Assembly: GCA_017857855.1 (NCBI GenBank)
Contig: JAFMCI010000019.1
Coordinates: forward strand, 1 to 33,027
Source: Bacteroidia bacterium
GTDB taxonomy: Bacteria; Bacteroidota; Bacteroidia; NS11-12g; UBA9320
Reading direction: 5' to 3'
Length of the DNA: 33,027 bases
Both the position numbers and the translations under genes were made by a program. Below the pieces are notes generated by a model that made no database searches, was not told where the DNA came from, and saw only the letters and a list, made by a program, of their open reading frames with translations. Positions 1 to 9,900 of the stretch are shown here, piece by piece; position 1 is the first letter of the stretch, and each line of letters opens with the position of its first letter.

Positions 1-509
1 CCTCTGTATACAGGAAACCCTGCGCCTGTTATTTTAACACCCAGTTCAAAGTCAATCAGATTATATTTCTCACAAAGCTCCCAGTGCGGAAGATTTTGTG
101 TCAGTTTTGGTTTTTCCCCGTGTTCAAAAATAATTTTGTTGTCTGCTTCACTTTTTCCAGCGGGAACAGCTGCTCCCGGTGCATTAGGTATTTGGTAAAG
201 TACCTCAAGTAAGTCTGCTTCTACACTTTTAAGCTGTTCGCTTAGTGTGCTGCTTTGCTCTTTTAAGATAACGGTTTTAGCCTTCATAGCGTTGGCTTCC
301 TCCATTTTCTTTGCTGCATAAAGTTGTCCTATTTCTTTGGCAATTTTATTGCTCTCTGCCAAGATAGTATCAAGCTCTACTTGGGTTGATTTACGTTTAT
401 CATCTAAGGTTAATGCCTGATTTACAAGGTCGGTAAAATCCTTACCTCGTTTGGCTAATCGAGCGATTATTCCTTCTTTGTCTGCGCGTATATCGTGTAT
501 TAATAGCAT
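1..509 (-). CDS. serS: Seryl-tRNA synthetase, N-terminal part (truncated by window edge)
   Basis: Reverse-strand reading from ATG at 509: MLLIHDIRADKEGIIARLAKRGKDFTDLVNQALTLDDKRKSTQVELD...; the SerS coiled-coil N-domain continuing to LPHWELCEKYNLIDFELGVKITGAGFPVYRG. Not in the ORF track because it runs off the edge. Confidence 0.93.
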   Translation of the reverse strand, partial: MLLIHDIRADKEGIIARLAKRGKDFTDLVNQALTLDDKRKSTQVELDTILAESNKIAKEIGQLYAAKKMEEANAMKAKTVILKEQSSTLSEQLKSVEADLLEVLYQIPNAPGAAVPAGKSEADNKIIFEHGEKPKLTQNLPHWELCEKYNLIDFELGVKITGAGFPVYR

Positions 510-569
510 GTTTTTTACCTGAGTTGCAAAGGTTATCTTTTTTGTGAAAAGGGAAAGGATGTATTTTTT

Positions 570-1661
570 CTAATGATTAAGTAAATAATGCTCTAGCTCT
601 GTAATTCTATCTATCATCATAAAACGATCAATGACGCTTTGTTTTGCAGCAGCTCCCATATGCTGTCGTAGGTTAGCGTCTCGAATAAGTTGAGCTAGCT
701 TTTTGGAGAAGTCATCTATATCTAGATGCTGCGCAAGTAGTCCTGTTTGCCCATTGGTAATTATTTCAGGATTACTGGTAATATCAAAAGCAACTACTGG
801 TTTTTCTTTTGCCATAGCTTCTACCAATACAAAGCCAAACCCTTCCCAGCTCGAACCTAAAACAAAAATGTCGATACTTTGCATAAAGACGTCCATATCT
901 GCCACAAAGCCAAGTAATATTACTTCATTTTCAAGATTTTCGTCTGTTATACATTTTTGTAACTCGTCGTGCAATTCACCAGTTCCCGCAATAAAAAGCG
1001 TAAATTCTAACCCTTGATCCTTTATTTTTTTAGCAACTTGTATAAGGTGTTTTTGGCCCTTCTGAGGTGTTAGCCTACCTGCGTTTCCTAGTATCACTCC
1101 TTTGCCAAGTTTTTTAATTTGCGGCAAGATTTCATGGGTATTGTTTAAAATAGTTGAATCCAATCCATGGTAAATAACAGGTATTTGTGCGGCATTTAAC
1201 GTATTGTGCAAGTAGTGTAAAATCGTACGCTTGGTTTCTTCAGAATTAGCAATGATGTGCGTTGTTGCTTTACCTAAACAATATCTATTTACGATACTAT
1301 TTTTAATGGGAGTTGCCAAACCACGCAGGTAAACTCTCCGTTGAAGATGTGCCATTTGTCCTGCGATACTGGCTGTTTTAGCATCTTGGGAAGTTGTAAA
1401 AATAACGGTATCTATTTCTTCTTGTTGGAAATACCGTTTAATCGCAAGGAGTTTGAAAAGGTTGAGGAACGATAGGCTTTTTACTTCTATTGGAAAGAGA
1501 TTAAAACCAGCTTCTTGCCCGCGTGCCCACAAAGGAGACATGGGATGTGCTGCTATCGTCACACTATACCCTTTTGATCTGAATGCTTTTGCATTTTCAA
1601 GATGAAGCTTTTCGCCACCGCCCCAAAAATTGGAACTATTGAAGAAGCATATCTTTTTCAA
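570..1661 (-). CDS. Glycosyltransferase family 4/GT-B (group 1) glycosyltransferase
   Basis: GNAGRLTPQKGQKHLI...LLGFVADMDVFMQSIDIFVLGSSWEGFGFVLVEAMAKEKPVVAFDITSNPEII is a typical GT4 C-terminal domain; N-terminus MKKICFFNSSNFWGGGEKLHLE. Start codon is TTG. Confidence 0.9.
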   Translation of the reverse strand: MKKICFFNSSNFWGGGEKLHLENAKAFRSKGYSVTIAAHPMSPLWARGQEAGFNLFPIEVKSLSFLNLFKLLAIKRYFQQEEIDTVIFTTSQDAKTASIAGQMAHLQRRVYLRGLATPIKNSIVNRYCLGKATTHIIANSEETKRTILHYLHNTLNAAQIPVIYHGLDSTILNNTHEILPQIKKLGKGVILGNAGRLTPQKGQKHLIQVAKKIKDQGLEFTLFIAGTGELHDELQKCITDENLENEVILLGFVADMDVFMQSIDIFVLGSSWEGFGFVLVEAMAKEKPVVAFDITSNPEIITNGQTGLLAQHLDIDDFSKKLAQLIRDANLRQHMGAAAKQSVIDRFMMIDRITELEHYLLNH

Positions 1662-1664
1662 AAT

Positions 1665-2375
1665 TTAGAGCACGGCGTTATGAAAAATGTTTTGTACGTC
1701 TTCGTCTTCTTCCAGTTTTTCTATGAGCTTATTACATTCTTCTTTTTGCTCTTCTGTTAGGTCTAGGGTATTGTGAGGAATACGCTCAATATCTACGGAG
1801 TCTATTTCAATGCCAATATTTTCAAGTCCCTTTTGCATATTGCCGTAATCGGTGAAAGCAGTATAAATCAACGTTTCATCTTCTACTTGCTCTATTTCGT
1901 CTAGCCCAAAGTCTATTAACTCAAGCTCTGCATCTTCCATGTTTAGTTCTCCAAGGTTGACCTTAAAAATACATTTACGATCGAAGTTAAATTCCTGCGA
2001 TCCACTGGTGCCTAGTTCTCCGCCATTTCTGCTCAAGATAGCGCGCATATTTGCCACTGTTCTATTGATATTATCGGTAGCGGTTTCAATCATTAAACTC
2101 AAACCAAATGGACCTTTTGCCTCGTACAGAATTTCCTCGTAGGAGCTACTGTCTTTGTCAGATGCTTTTTTAATTGCGGCATCTACTCTGTCTTTCGGCA
2201 TATTTTCAGACTTGGCGTTTTTCATCGCCATACGCAGTCTGGAGTTGTTGTCTGGGTCTGGACCGCCTTCTTTCACGGCCATTGCTATTTCTTTGCCTAT
2301 ACGCGTAAAGGTTACCGCCATTTTACCCCAGCGTTTCATCTTACGTGCTTTTCTAAATTCGAATGCTCTTCCCAT
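1665..2375 (-). CDS. yebC: YebC/PmpR family DNA-binding regulatory protein
   Basis: MGRAFEFRKARKMKRWGKMAVTFTRIGKEIAMAVKEGGPDPDNNSRLRMAMKNAKSENMPKDRVDAAIKKA. ATG at 2375 preferred over the TTG at 2384 in the ORF track. Confidence 0.95.
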   Translation of the reverse strand: MGRAFEFRKARKMKRWGKMAVTFTRIGKEIAMAVKEGGPDPDNNSRLRMAMKNAKSENMPKDRVDAAIKKASDKDSSSYEEILYEAKGPFGLSLMIETATDNINRTVANMRAILSRNGGELGTSGSQEFNFDRKCIFKVNLGELNMEDAELELIDFGLDEIEQVEDETLIYTAFTDYGNMQKGLENIGIEIDSVDIERIPHNTLDLTEEQKEECNKLIEKLEEDEDVQNIFHNAVL

Positions 2376-2381
2376 TGGGTG

Positions 2382-2389
2382 CAAATTTA
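2382..2389 (-). promoter_or_regulatory. Predicted Bacteroidota -7 box (TAAATTTG) for yebC
   Basis: Exact TAnnTTTG match on minus strand, 6 nt upstream of ATG 2375. Confidence 0.5.
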
Positions 2390-2576
2390 AAGCTAATTTT
2401 AAGTCTACGAAAAATCAGTTAGTTTAGTTGGTGGTTTTCTGTACAGACCCTTGGAAATAGATGTAGTTAATCGTGTTGCCAATGAATAAAGAGTGAGATT
2501 TTAATGAGATACTGGTTATACAAAGGAATGTTCCTACAGAAAAAATTCCTTTCTTTGCACCGCAAAGAACAAACTT

Positions 2577-3962
2577 ATGAATTTTGACGTAATAGTAATC
2601 GGAAGTGGCCCAGGTGGATATGTAGCAGCCATTCGTGCGGCACAACTTGGACATAAAGTAGCGGTGGTAGAAAAATCGGAGCTTGGCGGGGTATGCCTTA
2701 ACTGGGGATGTATTCCAACCAAAGCATTATTAAAATCGGCTCAAGTATTTGAATATATAAATCACGCAAGTGATTACGGAATCTCTGTGACTGAGGCAAA
2801 ACACGATTTTGGTGCAGTTATAAAACGTAGTCGTGGAGTGGCAGACGGCATGAGCAAGGGCATACAGTTCTTGATGAAAAAGAATAAAATTGAAATTCTA
2901 ACAGGTTTCGGTAAGCTAATAGCCAAAGGCCAAGTAAGCGTAGATAATGAAGGTAAGAAAGAAACCCATTCTGCTAAACACGTGATCCTTGCAACTGGTG
3001 CCCGTGAACGTCAATTACCAAATTTACCAATAGACGGTAAAAAAATAGTAGGCTATCATGAAGCAATGGTGTTACCAACTCAACCTAAAAAAATGGTCGT
3101 AGTGGGAAGTGGAGCTATAGGAATGGAGTTTGCTTATTTCTACACGGCTATGGGAACAGAAGTGACAGTTGTAGAGTTTATGCCTAACATCGTTCCCAAT
3201 GAGGATATAGACGTTTCGAAAGAGCTTGAAAAAATCTACAAGAAAAAAGGCATGACTATTATGACCAATAGTTCTGTGGAGGCAGTAGATATTAAAGGTG
3301 CTGGCTGTAAAGTGAGCGTGAAAACTGCGAAAGGAATGGAAACCATCGAATGTGATATTGTTTTATCTGCAGTTGGAATTGAAACAAATTTAGAAGATAT
3401 TGGACTGGAAGGTCTGGGTGTAAAAACAGAAAAGGGTAAAGTTATCGTAGATGATTATTACCAAACCAATGTACCAGGCGTATATGCTATAGGCGATATA
3501 GTACATGGACCAGCTCTAGCTCACGTGGCGAGTGCAGAAGGAATAATTTGTGTTGAGAAATTTAGTGGACAACACGTTGAGCCATTGGATTATGGAAACA
3601 TACCAGGATGCACCTATACTTGGCCAGAGATAGCATCAGTAGGGTACACGGAGGCAAAAGCGAAAGAAGCCGGATATGATATAAAAGTAGGTAAATTCCC
3701 GTTCTCTGCATCTGGTAAAGCCAGTGCTTCGGGTTCTAAAGAAGGTTTTGTGAAGGTAATATTTGACGCTAAATATGGTGAGTTCTTGGGAGCGCACATG
3801 ATAGGAGCTAATGTTACAGAAATGATAGCAGGCGTGGTAAGCGCACGTAAGCTAGAAACTACGGGTCACGAAATGATAAAAACAGTACACCCTCACCCTA
3901 CTATGAGTGAAGCGATCATGGAAGCATGCGCTGCTGCTTATGGTGAGGTAATTCACTTGTAG
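2577..3962 (+). CDS. lpdA: Dihydrolipoyl dehydrogenase (E3)
   Basis: FAD motif GSGPGGYVAAIRAAQLG, redox-active GGVCLNWGCIPTKALL, C-terminal HPHPTMSEAI. Confidence 0.96.
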   Translation: MNFDVIVIGSGPGGYVAAIRAAQLGHKVAVVEKSELGGVCLNWGCIPTKALLKSAQVFEYINHASDYGISVTEAKHDFGAVIKRSRGVADGMSKGIQFLMKKNKIEILTGFGKLIAKGQVSVDNEGKKETHSAKHVILATGARERQLPNLPIDGKKIVGYHEAMVLPTQPKKMVVVGSGAIGMEFAYFYTAMGTEVTVVEFMPNIVPNEDIDVSKELEKIYKKKGMTIMTNSSVEAVDIKGAGCKVSVKTAKGMETIECDIVLSAVGIETNLEDIGLEGLGVKTEKGKVIVDDYYQTNVPGVYAIGDIVHGPALAHVASAEGIICVEKFSGQHVEPLDYGNIPGCTYTWPEIASVGYTEAKAKEAGYDIKVGKFPFSASGKASASGSKEGFVKVIFDAKYGEFLGAHMIGANVTEMIAGVVSARKLETTGHEMIKTVHPHPTMSEAIMEACAAAYGEVIHL

Positions 3963-3990
3963 GAATTAGTTACCGGTTAATAGATATTAG

Positions 3991-4025
3991 GCCTTCGATT
4001 TGTTTTTCAATTCGGAGGCTTTTTT
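3991..4025 (+). terminator. Rho-independent terminator after lpdA
   Basis: GCCTTCGATTTG-TTTTT-CAATTCGGAGGC stem (one G-U, one mismatch) followed by a T run. Confidence 0.85.
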
Positions 4026-4043
4026 GTGGAATTTTCTTTTGAG

Positions 4044-4051
4044 TATCTTCG
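4044..4051 (+). promoter_or_regulatory. Predicted -7 box (TATCTTCG) for the GH92 gene, with a TTG -33 at 4024-4026
   Basis: 7/8 match to TAnnTTTG; 17 nt from the TTG in the lpdA terminator T tract; 5 nt before ATG 4057. Confidence 0.45.
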
Positions 4052-4056
4052 CCGCA

Positions 4057-6849
4057 ATGCGTTTCTCACTTGTCTTTATTCTTTTCTCTCAGTTAGCTAT
4101 TGCGCAAATACCTAGCAACTATGTAAACCCTTTTATTGGAACAGGCGGACACGGGCATACTTTCCCTGGTGCTACGGTGCCTTTTGGAATGGTGCAGCTG
4201 AGTCCAGATACTCGCGTAGATGGAAGTTGGGATGGATGCAGTGGGTATCATTATTCAGACTCCTTTATCTATGGTTTTTCGCATACACACCTAAGTGGTA
4301 CAGGTGTGAGTGATTATGGGGATATTTTATTGCTACCTTCAGCAAATCCCATCTCCTTTAATCCAGAAGAATACAAAACCAAGTTTAGCCATACTGACGA
4401 AGTAGCCAAAGCAAATTATTATTCAGTTAATCTACCAGATAATGGGGTGAAAGTAGAATTAACCACGTCTACTTGGGCAGGCTATCACCGTTACACATTC
4501 GATAAAGACAAAGGATACGTGTTGCTTGATCTGAAGCACCGAGATAAAACATTGGATTTTGTGATAAAAGAAAGAGGAAAACATACCCTAGATGGATTTA
4601 GAATAAGTGAAGGTTGGGCGAAGGAGCAGCATTGCTATTTTTCGATGGATTTTACTCAGGAGATTTCTGCTATCACATACAATGCCGATAGTAGCAAAGC
4701 ACTTCTGCATTTTGATAAGCTAAAGGATAAACAATTAGAAGTGTATGTAGGGCTTTCATTTACCTCTATTGCAGGAGCACAATTAAACCTTAACTACGAA
4801 ACTTCACAAACATACGAAGAGGTGCAGTTTGATGAAATAGTAGCCGGAGGTCAAGCCTATTGGGATAAGGAACTTTCCAAAATAGAAGTATTCACCCAAG
4901 ATGAAGAGAAGAAGCACATATTTTACACGGCACTATATCACTGCATGATTCACCCCAATATAGCAGAAGATGCCGATGGTAAATACCGTGGACACGATAT
5001 GAAGATTCATAACAGTCCCAATCATACACAATATACCGTCTTTTCATTGTGGGATACGTATAGGGCACTGCATCCATTGATGACGATTATCGATGAGCAG
5101 CGAACTACAGATTTTATAAATAGCTTCTTAGAAATATACAAGCAGAGCGGACGACTGCCCGTGTGGGAACTGGCGAGTAACGAGACCGATTGCATGATAG
5201 GTTACCACAGTGTAAGCGTTATAGCTGATGCGTATATGAAAGGCATTCGAGGTTTTGATACTAAGCTGGCTCTAGAAGCGATGGTGGCGAGTGCCAATAC
5301 CGATTTATTTGGTTTGCCAAGCTACCGCAAATATGGATTTGTAAGAGCAGAAGATGAGTCAGAAAGCGTAAGCAAAACCCTTGAATATGCCTATGACGAT
5401 TGGTGCATAGCCCAAATGGCACGAGCAATGGGAGAGGATGGCATTGCCGATGTATTTGAGAGAAGAGCAGAATCGTGGCGAAATGTCATTAATCCTGAAA
5501 CAGGTTTTGCCACACCTAGACTCAATGGAGATTGGATAGCGGATTTTGATCCAAGGCAGGTTAATAATCATTTTACAGAAGCAAATAGTTGGCAGTATAG
5601 TTTTGTGCAACAGGCAACGGGAGGTGCAACTAATGTTAGTGACCTCGAACAAAAATTGGATGCCTTCTTTTCTGCGTCAACTAAAACCACAGGAAGAACA
5701 CAATCGGATATTACAGGATTAATCGGGCAATATGCCCATGGTAATGAGCCAAGTCATCATATAGCCTATTTGTATAATTATACCCCTCACCCTGAAAAAG
5801 GACAACAAATCATCAAGCAAATCTGTGATTCATTTTACAGGAATACGCCTGATGGATTAATTGGTAATGAAGATTGCGGGCAAATGAGTGCTTGGTATGT
5901 ATTGAGTAGTTCAGGATTTTACGCCGTTTATCCAGGATCCAATTTGTATTATGTAGGTTATTGTGATTTTGATTCGGTCGTCTATCGGCTTAATAGTGGT
6001 AAAAAAATACGCATCGTCGGCTCAAAACAAACAGAAAGAAAAGGATGTACCGATTTTACTTCATACGATGCAAGAGAAGGGTTATATCTTGATTTTTCAA
6101 ACTGTGATTTTGGAGATAGTTTTCTGGAAGTAGGTGTGACTACTCCAACGATAACTCCAACGCCAATCATTTCAGGGGAGCACGTTTTTCTTGAACAGTC
6201 TTTAGTGACGTTAAAAAGTTTAAACCCATTGGATAAACTGTTTTACCGGATGAATTCTCAAGGCTCATTCATAACGTATACCAACCCAATGGTGATAAAC
6301 AAGAGTTCCATTGTGGAGGCTTATGCAATACGTAATACTATGAAAAGCCCCACTATCTCTGCCACCTTCTACAAAAAACCAAACAACTGGACGTGTAATC
6401 CAAGTATACTGCCCAACTCACAATACGCAGGAGGAGGAGATGATGCACTGATAGATGGTGTTAACGGCACTATTAACTGGCAAGCTGGTAGATGGCAAGG
6501 ATATCAGAATGAAGTGGTGACTTTTTTAATAGACCTAAAAGAAGAAAAGAAAATCAGCGAGGTAAGCCTTAATTTTCTGCAAGATGCTCGCTCGTGGATA
6601 TTGCTGCCAAAAGATGTTTCGGTATATGTAAACGGTAAATTAGTGGCTACTGACATTCTTAATGTAGATGCGTTGAGAGAAGGAAATTTTACCCAAATGG
6701 TAAAATTGAAAATCCCAAAATGCAAATCTCAAATGGTGAAAATTGTGGTCCATTCGGCAGGCAAGCTTCCCGAGGGTCATCCTGGTTTTACGATGGATGG
6801 CGATGCATTTTTCTTTATAGATGAAATAAAAGTTAACGGATCCTTTTGA
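4057..6849 (+). CDS. GH92 family alpha-mannosidase-like glycoside hydrolase with C-terminal CHB_HEX-type and F5/8 (discoidin)-like domains, secreted
   Basis: NPFIGTGGHGHTFPGATVPFGMVQLSPDTR, GFSHTHLSGTG, FSLWDTYRALHPLM, GNEDCGQMSAWYVLSSSGFYAVYPGS are GH92 hallmarks. Signal peptide MRFSLVFILFSQLAIAQ. ATG 4057 preferred because ORF start 4000 lies inside the terminator. Confidence 0.93.
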   Translation: MRFSLVFILFSQLAIAQIPSNYVNPFIGTGGHGHTFPGATVPFGMVQLSPDTRVDGSWDGCSGYHYSDSFIYGFSHTHLSGTGVSDYGDILLLPSANPISFNPEEYKTKFSHTDEVAKANYYSVNLPDNGVKVELTTSTWAGYHRYTFDKDKGYVLLDLKHRDKTLDFVIKERGKHTLDGFRISEGWAKEQHCYFSMDFTQEISAITYNADSSKALLHFDKLKDKQLEVYVGLSFTSIAGAQLNLNYETSQTYEEVQFDEIVAGGQAYWDKELSKIEVFTQDEEKKHIFYTALYHCMIHPNIAEDADGKYRGHDMKIHNSPNHTQYTVFSLWDTYRALHPLMTIIDEQRTTDFINSFLEIYKQSGRLPVWELASNETDCMIGYHSVSVIADAYMKGIRGFDTKLALEAMVASANTDLFGLPSYRKYGFVRAEDESESVSKTLEYAYDDWCIAQMARAMGEDGIADVFERRAESWRNVINPETGFATPRLNGDWIADFDPRQVNNHFTEANSWQYSFVQQATGGATNVSDLEQKLDAFFSASTKTTGRTQSDITGLIGQYAHGNEPSHHIAYLYNYTPHPEKGQQIIKQICDSFYRNTPDGLIGNEDCGQMSAWYVLSSSGFYAVYPGSNLYYVGYCDFDSVVYRLNSGKKIRIVGSKQTERKGCTDFTSYDAREGLYLDFSNCDFGDSFLEVGVTTPTITPTPIISGEHVFLEQSLVTLKSLNPLDKLFYRMNSQGSFITYTNPMVINKSSIVEAYAIRNTMKSPTISATFYKKPNNWTCNPSILPNSQYAGGGDDALIDGVNGTINWQAGRWQGYQNEVVTFLIDLKEEKKISEVSLNFLQDARSWILLPKDVSVYVNGKLVATDILNVDALREGNFTQMVKLKIPKCKSQMVKIVVHSAGKLPEGHPGFTMDGDAFFFIDEIKVNGSF

Positions 6850-6907
6850 GAGCTGTCTTAACTTAAGATGGGATTGAGTCAAACATGTTTTATTTATACA
6901 TGTTTAA

Positions 6908-6950
6908 ATAGTAAAAGTAGAAACAACTTACTTATAGTTGTTTTTACTAT
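6908..6950. promoter_or_regulatory. Interrupted palindrome upstream of susC (candidate operator or leader hairpin)
   Basis: ATAGTAAA(6908-6915)...AACAACT(6922-6928)-tacttat-AGTTGTT(6936-6942)-TTTACTAT(6943-6950). Confidence 0.55.
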
Positions 6951-6958
6951 AAGTTTTT

Positions 6959-6966
6959 TATATTCG
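6959..6966 (+). promoter_or_regulatory. Predicted -7 box (TATATTCG) for susC, with -33 TTG at 6938-6940
   Basis: 7/8 match to TAnnTTTG, 18 nt downstream of TTG; ATG at 6987. Confidence 0.45.
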
Positions 6967-6986
6967 CATTTATAAAAAATAATTCT

Positions 6987-9900
6987 ATGCATAAAAGATT
7001 ACAATTAATACTAATTGCGCTCACCTTTTATTCGGCAATATTTGCCCAAAAAGCTACCATTTCTGGTAGAGTTATTGACACTTTAGGTCAAGGACTTATA
7101 GGAGCAATCGTAGTAGAAAAAGGAACTTCTAACGGAGCGGTAGTTGGTGAAAATGGAAAATTTTCTATTAATGTAAATGATGCTAAAACCGCATCTATTA
7201 CGGCTTCTTACTCTGGTTACGCTAATTCAACCGTAGCCCTAGGTGGTAAAACTACCATTACCATAACTTTAAGAGAAAACTCAGTAGGTATTGGAGAAAT
7301 TATGGTAGTTGGTTATGGAACTGCTACCAAAAAGGAATTTACGGGAGCAAGTGCTTCGGTAAGAGGTGAAAGTCTAGATAAGCTTAATATTCCTAGAGTA
7401 GATCAAGCACTTCAAGGGCAAATTGCCGGTGTAAGTATTAATACCAATTCAGGATCACCAGGAGGAGCGTCTAGTATCAGAATTAGAGGCCTTTCTACCT
7501 TTGGGGATAATGACCCTCTTATTTTAGTAGACGGTGTAGTTTATGATTCGGAAGGACTTAACGCTTTAAATCCAAATGACATTGCAAGTATAAACGTACT
7601 GAAAGATGCTACAGCGGGTATATATGGTGTACGTGCTGCAAATGGAGTTATCCTTATAGAAACCAAAAAAGGCAGAAAAAATTCTGCTCCAAGTATTGAG
7701 CTATCTGGATACGTAGGGATGCAACAAGCATCTAAGAAATTAGACCTGCTAAATGCAAATGAATATGCAGTCTTGAAAAATGAGATGTTTGCAAATGGAA
7801 ATCAAGCATTACCATTTAGTAATACAAATTTGGGTGAAGGAACTAACTGGCAAGATTCTGTTTTTAAGACAGCTATGGTTAGAGACTATAATATTAACGT
7901 TTCAGGTGGTTCAGATAAAACAACCTATTCCATAGGTGGTAGTTATTTTAACCAAGACGGTATAGTTGGGCTGGATAAAGCGAATTTTAATAGAATAAAC
8001 GGACGTGTAAACTTAAGTACAGAAATGAGTTCTAAACTTAAGCTCAATAGTGTTTTCTTGTACACTAAAGAAGAGAGAAGTGCCTTGCCTGAAAACGGCA
8101 TTGGTTCTGTTTTATATAACACCGTTAATGCTTTTCCAACTGATCCTGTCCGTGATGCAAATGGTAATTTCACCTATTTGGAAGAAGTATCTGATATTAT
8201 CAATCCAATTGCTCAAATGCAAAACACCTACAATTCATCTCGTGTAAATAAGTTCGTTGGGAAAGAAGAGTTAGTGTACGATATACTTCCGAATCTAAGT
8301 TTCACCAATAGATTTAATTATAACTATGCATTAGTAGATGGTAAAACATTTTCACCTTTAGCGTGGTTTGGTCCAGGTAAAGCACAAAATACAGCTATCA
8401 ATGCAAATTTAGATCCTACTCAAGTAGAGATTGCCCCAGGAACGTTTATTGAGCGTGGTGCAAGTGTTACAGAGCAACGTAGCTCCTACAGCGATCTTAA
8501 TTTTGAGTCGTTTTTTAATCATGAAAAAGTATTTAATGCGATCCATACTGTTAAAACTACTTTAGGAGCTTCTATCTTTAGCCGAAACGGAAGTGCGCTA
8601 GGAGGTACAGGGTATAACATCCCAAATAACTCTATTGATTATGCCGATATTTCTGCTAATCAAGCCCCAGGAGGGTTTTTAAATAACGTGTATTCATTTC
8701 AATTTCAAGAAAGACTGTTATCTACATTCCTTAGAGCAGAATACAAGTATAGTTCTAAGTATTTTGGTTCAGCTATTTTGCGTAGAGATGGATCTTCTAA
8801 GTTTGGACCGAATAGTCGCTACGGAATATTCCCAACCGTTTCTGGTTCTTGGGTAGTTTCTGAAGAAGATTTTTATGACAATAAAGCTTTTGACTTCTTA
8901 AAAATAAGAGCCAGTTATGGCATAAGTGGTAATGATCAAATCGAAAATTTCGCTTATCGAGGTCTTCTAACCGGAGAAGGTGTATATGTTTTTGATGATG
9001 TAATTACTAGTGGAGCTGCAATAGGCCGTGCCTCTAATCCGGATTTGAAATGGGAGACAACTCGTCAACTTAATATAGGCGCTGATTTTAGTTTATATAA
9101 GAATTTAAGTGTTACGCTTAACTACTTTATTAAAAATACTAAAGATCTATTGTTTCAGCCAGATGTGTCTGGTGTGCTAGGTACTGCAGGTGCAGGAAGC
9201 TATCCTCCAATTATTAATGCTGGCGATGTTTCGAACAAAGGTCTTGAAATAGAATTATCTCACGATGCAAAAGTGGGCAAAAACTGGAATATCACGAATA
9301 GCTTAAATGCTACCTTTATTAAAAATGAGGTAACGGCTATTCCTGAAGGAGTAGATTTTATACCTGGTGCAGCATTCGGAATTGGCGGGGGTATCGCTAC
9401 TCGATTTGAACAAGGATACTCAATTGGTTACTTTATTGGATATGAAACAGACGGAATCTTCCAAACACAAGCAGAAATTGATAACTCTCCTGTTAAACAA
9501 GATGGGGCAAAACCTGGGGATTTAAGGTATATAGATCAAAATGGAGATGGTAAAATTAGTTTTGGAGATGATTTAGATAAAACTGAGCTAGGCTCTCCTA
9601 TACCAACAGTAACTATTGGTTATAATCTTAATGTTAGATATAAAGGTTTTGACTTAGCAGGAAACTTATATGCTGCATTAGGTCAAGAGATAGTAAGAAA
9701 CTATGAGAGACAGCAGCCTTATGCAAATCAACTTTCATACACCATTAACAGATGGACGGGTGCAGGAAGTACTAACGAAGATCCAAGGCTAACGACAGCA
9801 CTTAATAGAAATAATGTTTTTTCTGATTACTATGTTGAAAAGGGATCTTTCGCAAGACTGAAAAATTTACAAGTAGGCTATACTTTTTCAAATAAGAAGT

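Noticed and set aside
4000-4056. N-terminal extension of the GH92 ORF in the ORF track
   Set aside because: Falls within the lpdA terminator; the signal peptide begins at ATG 4057.
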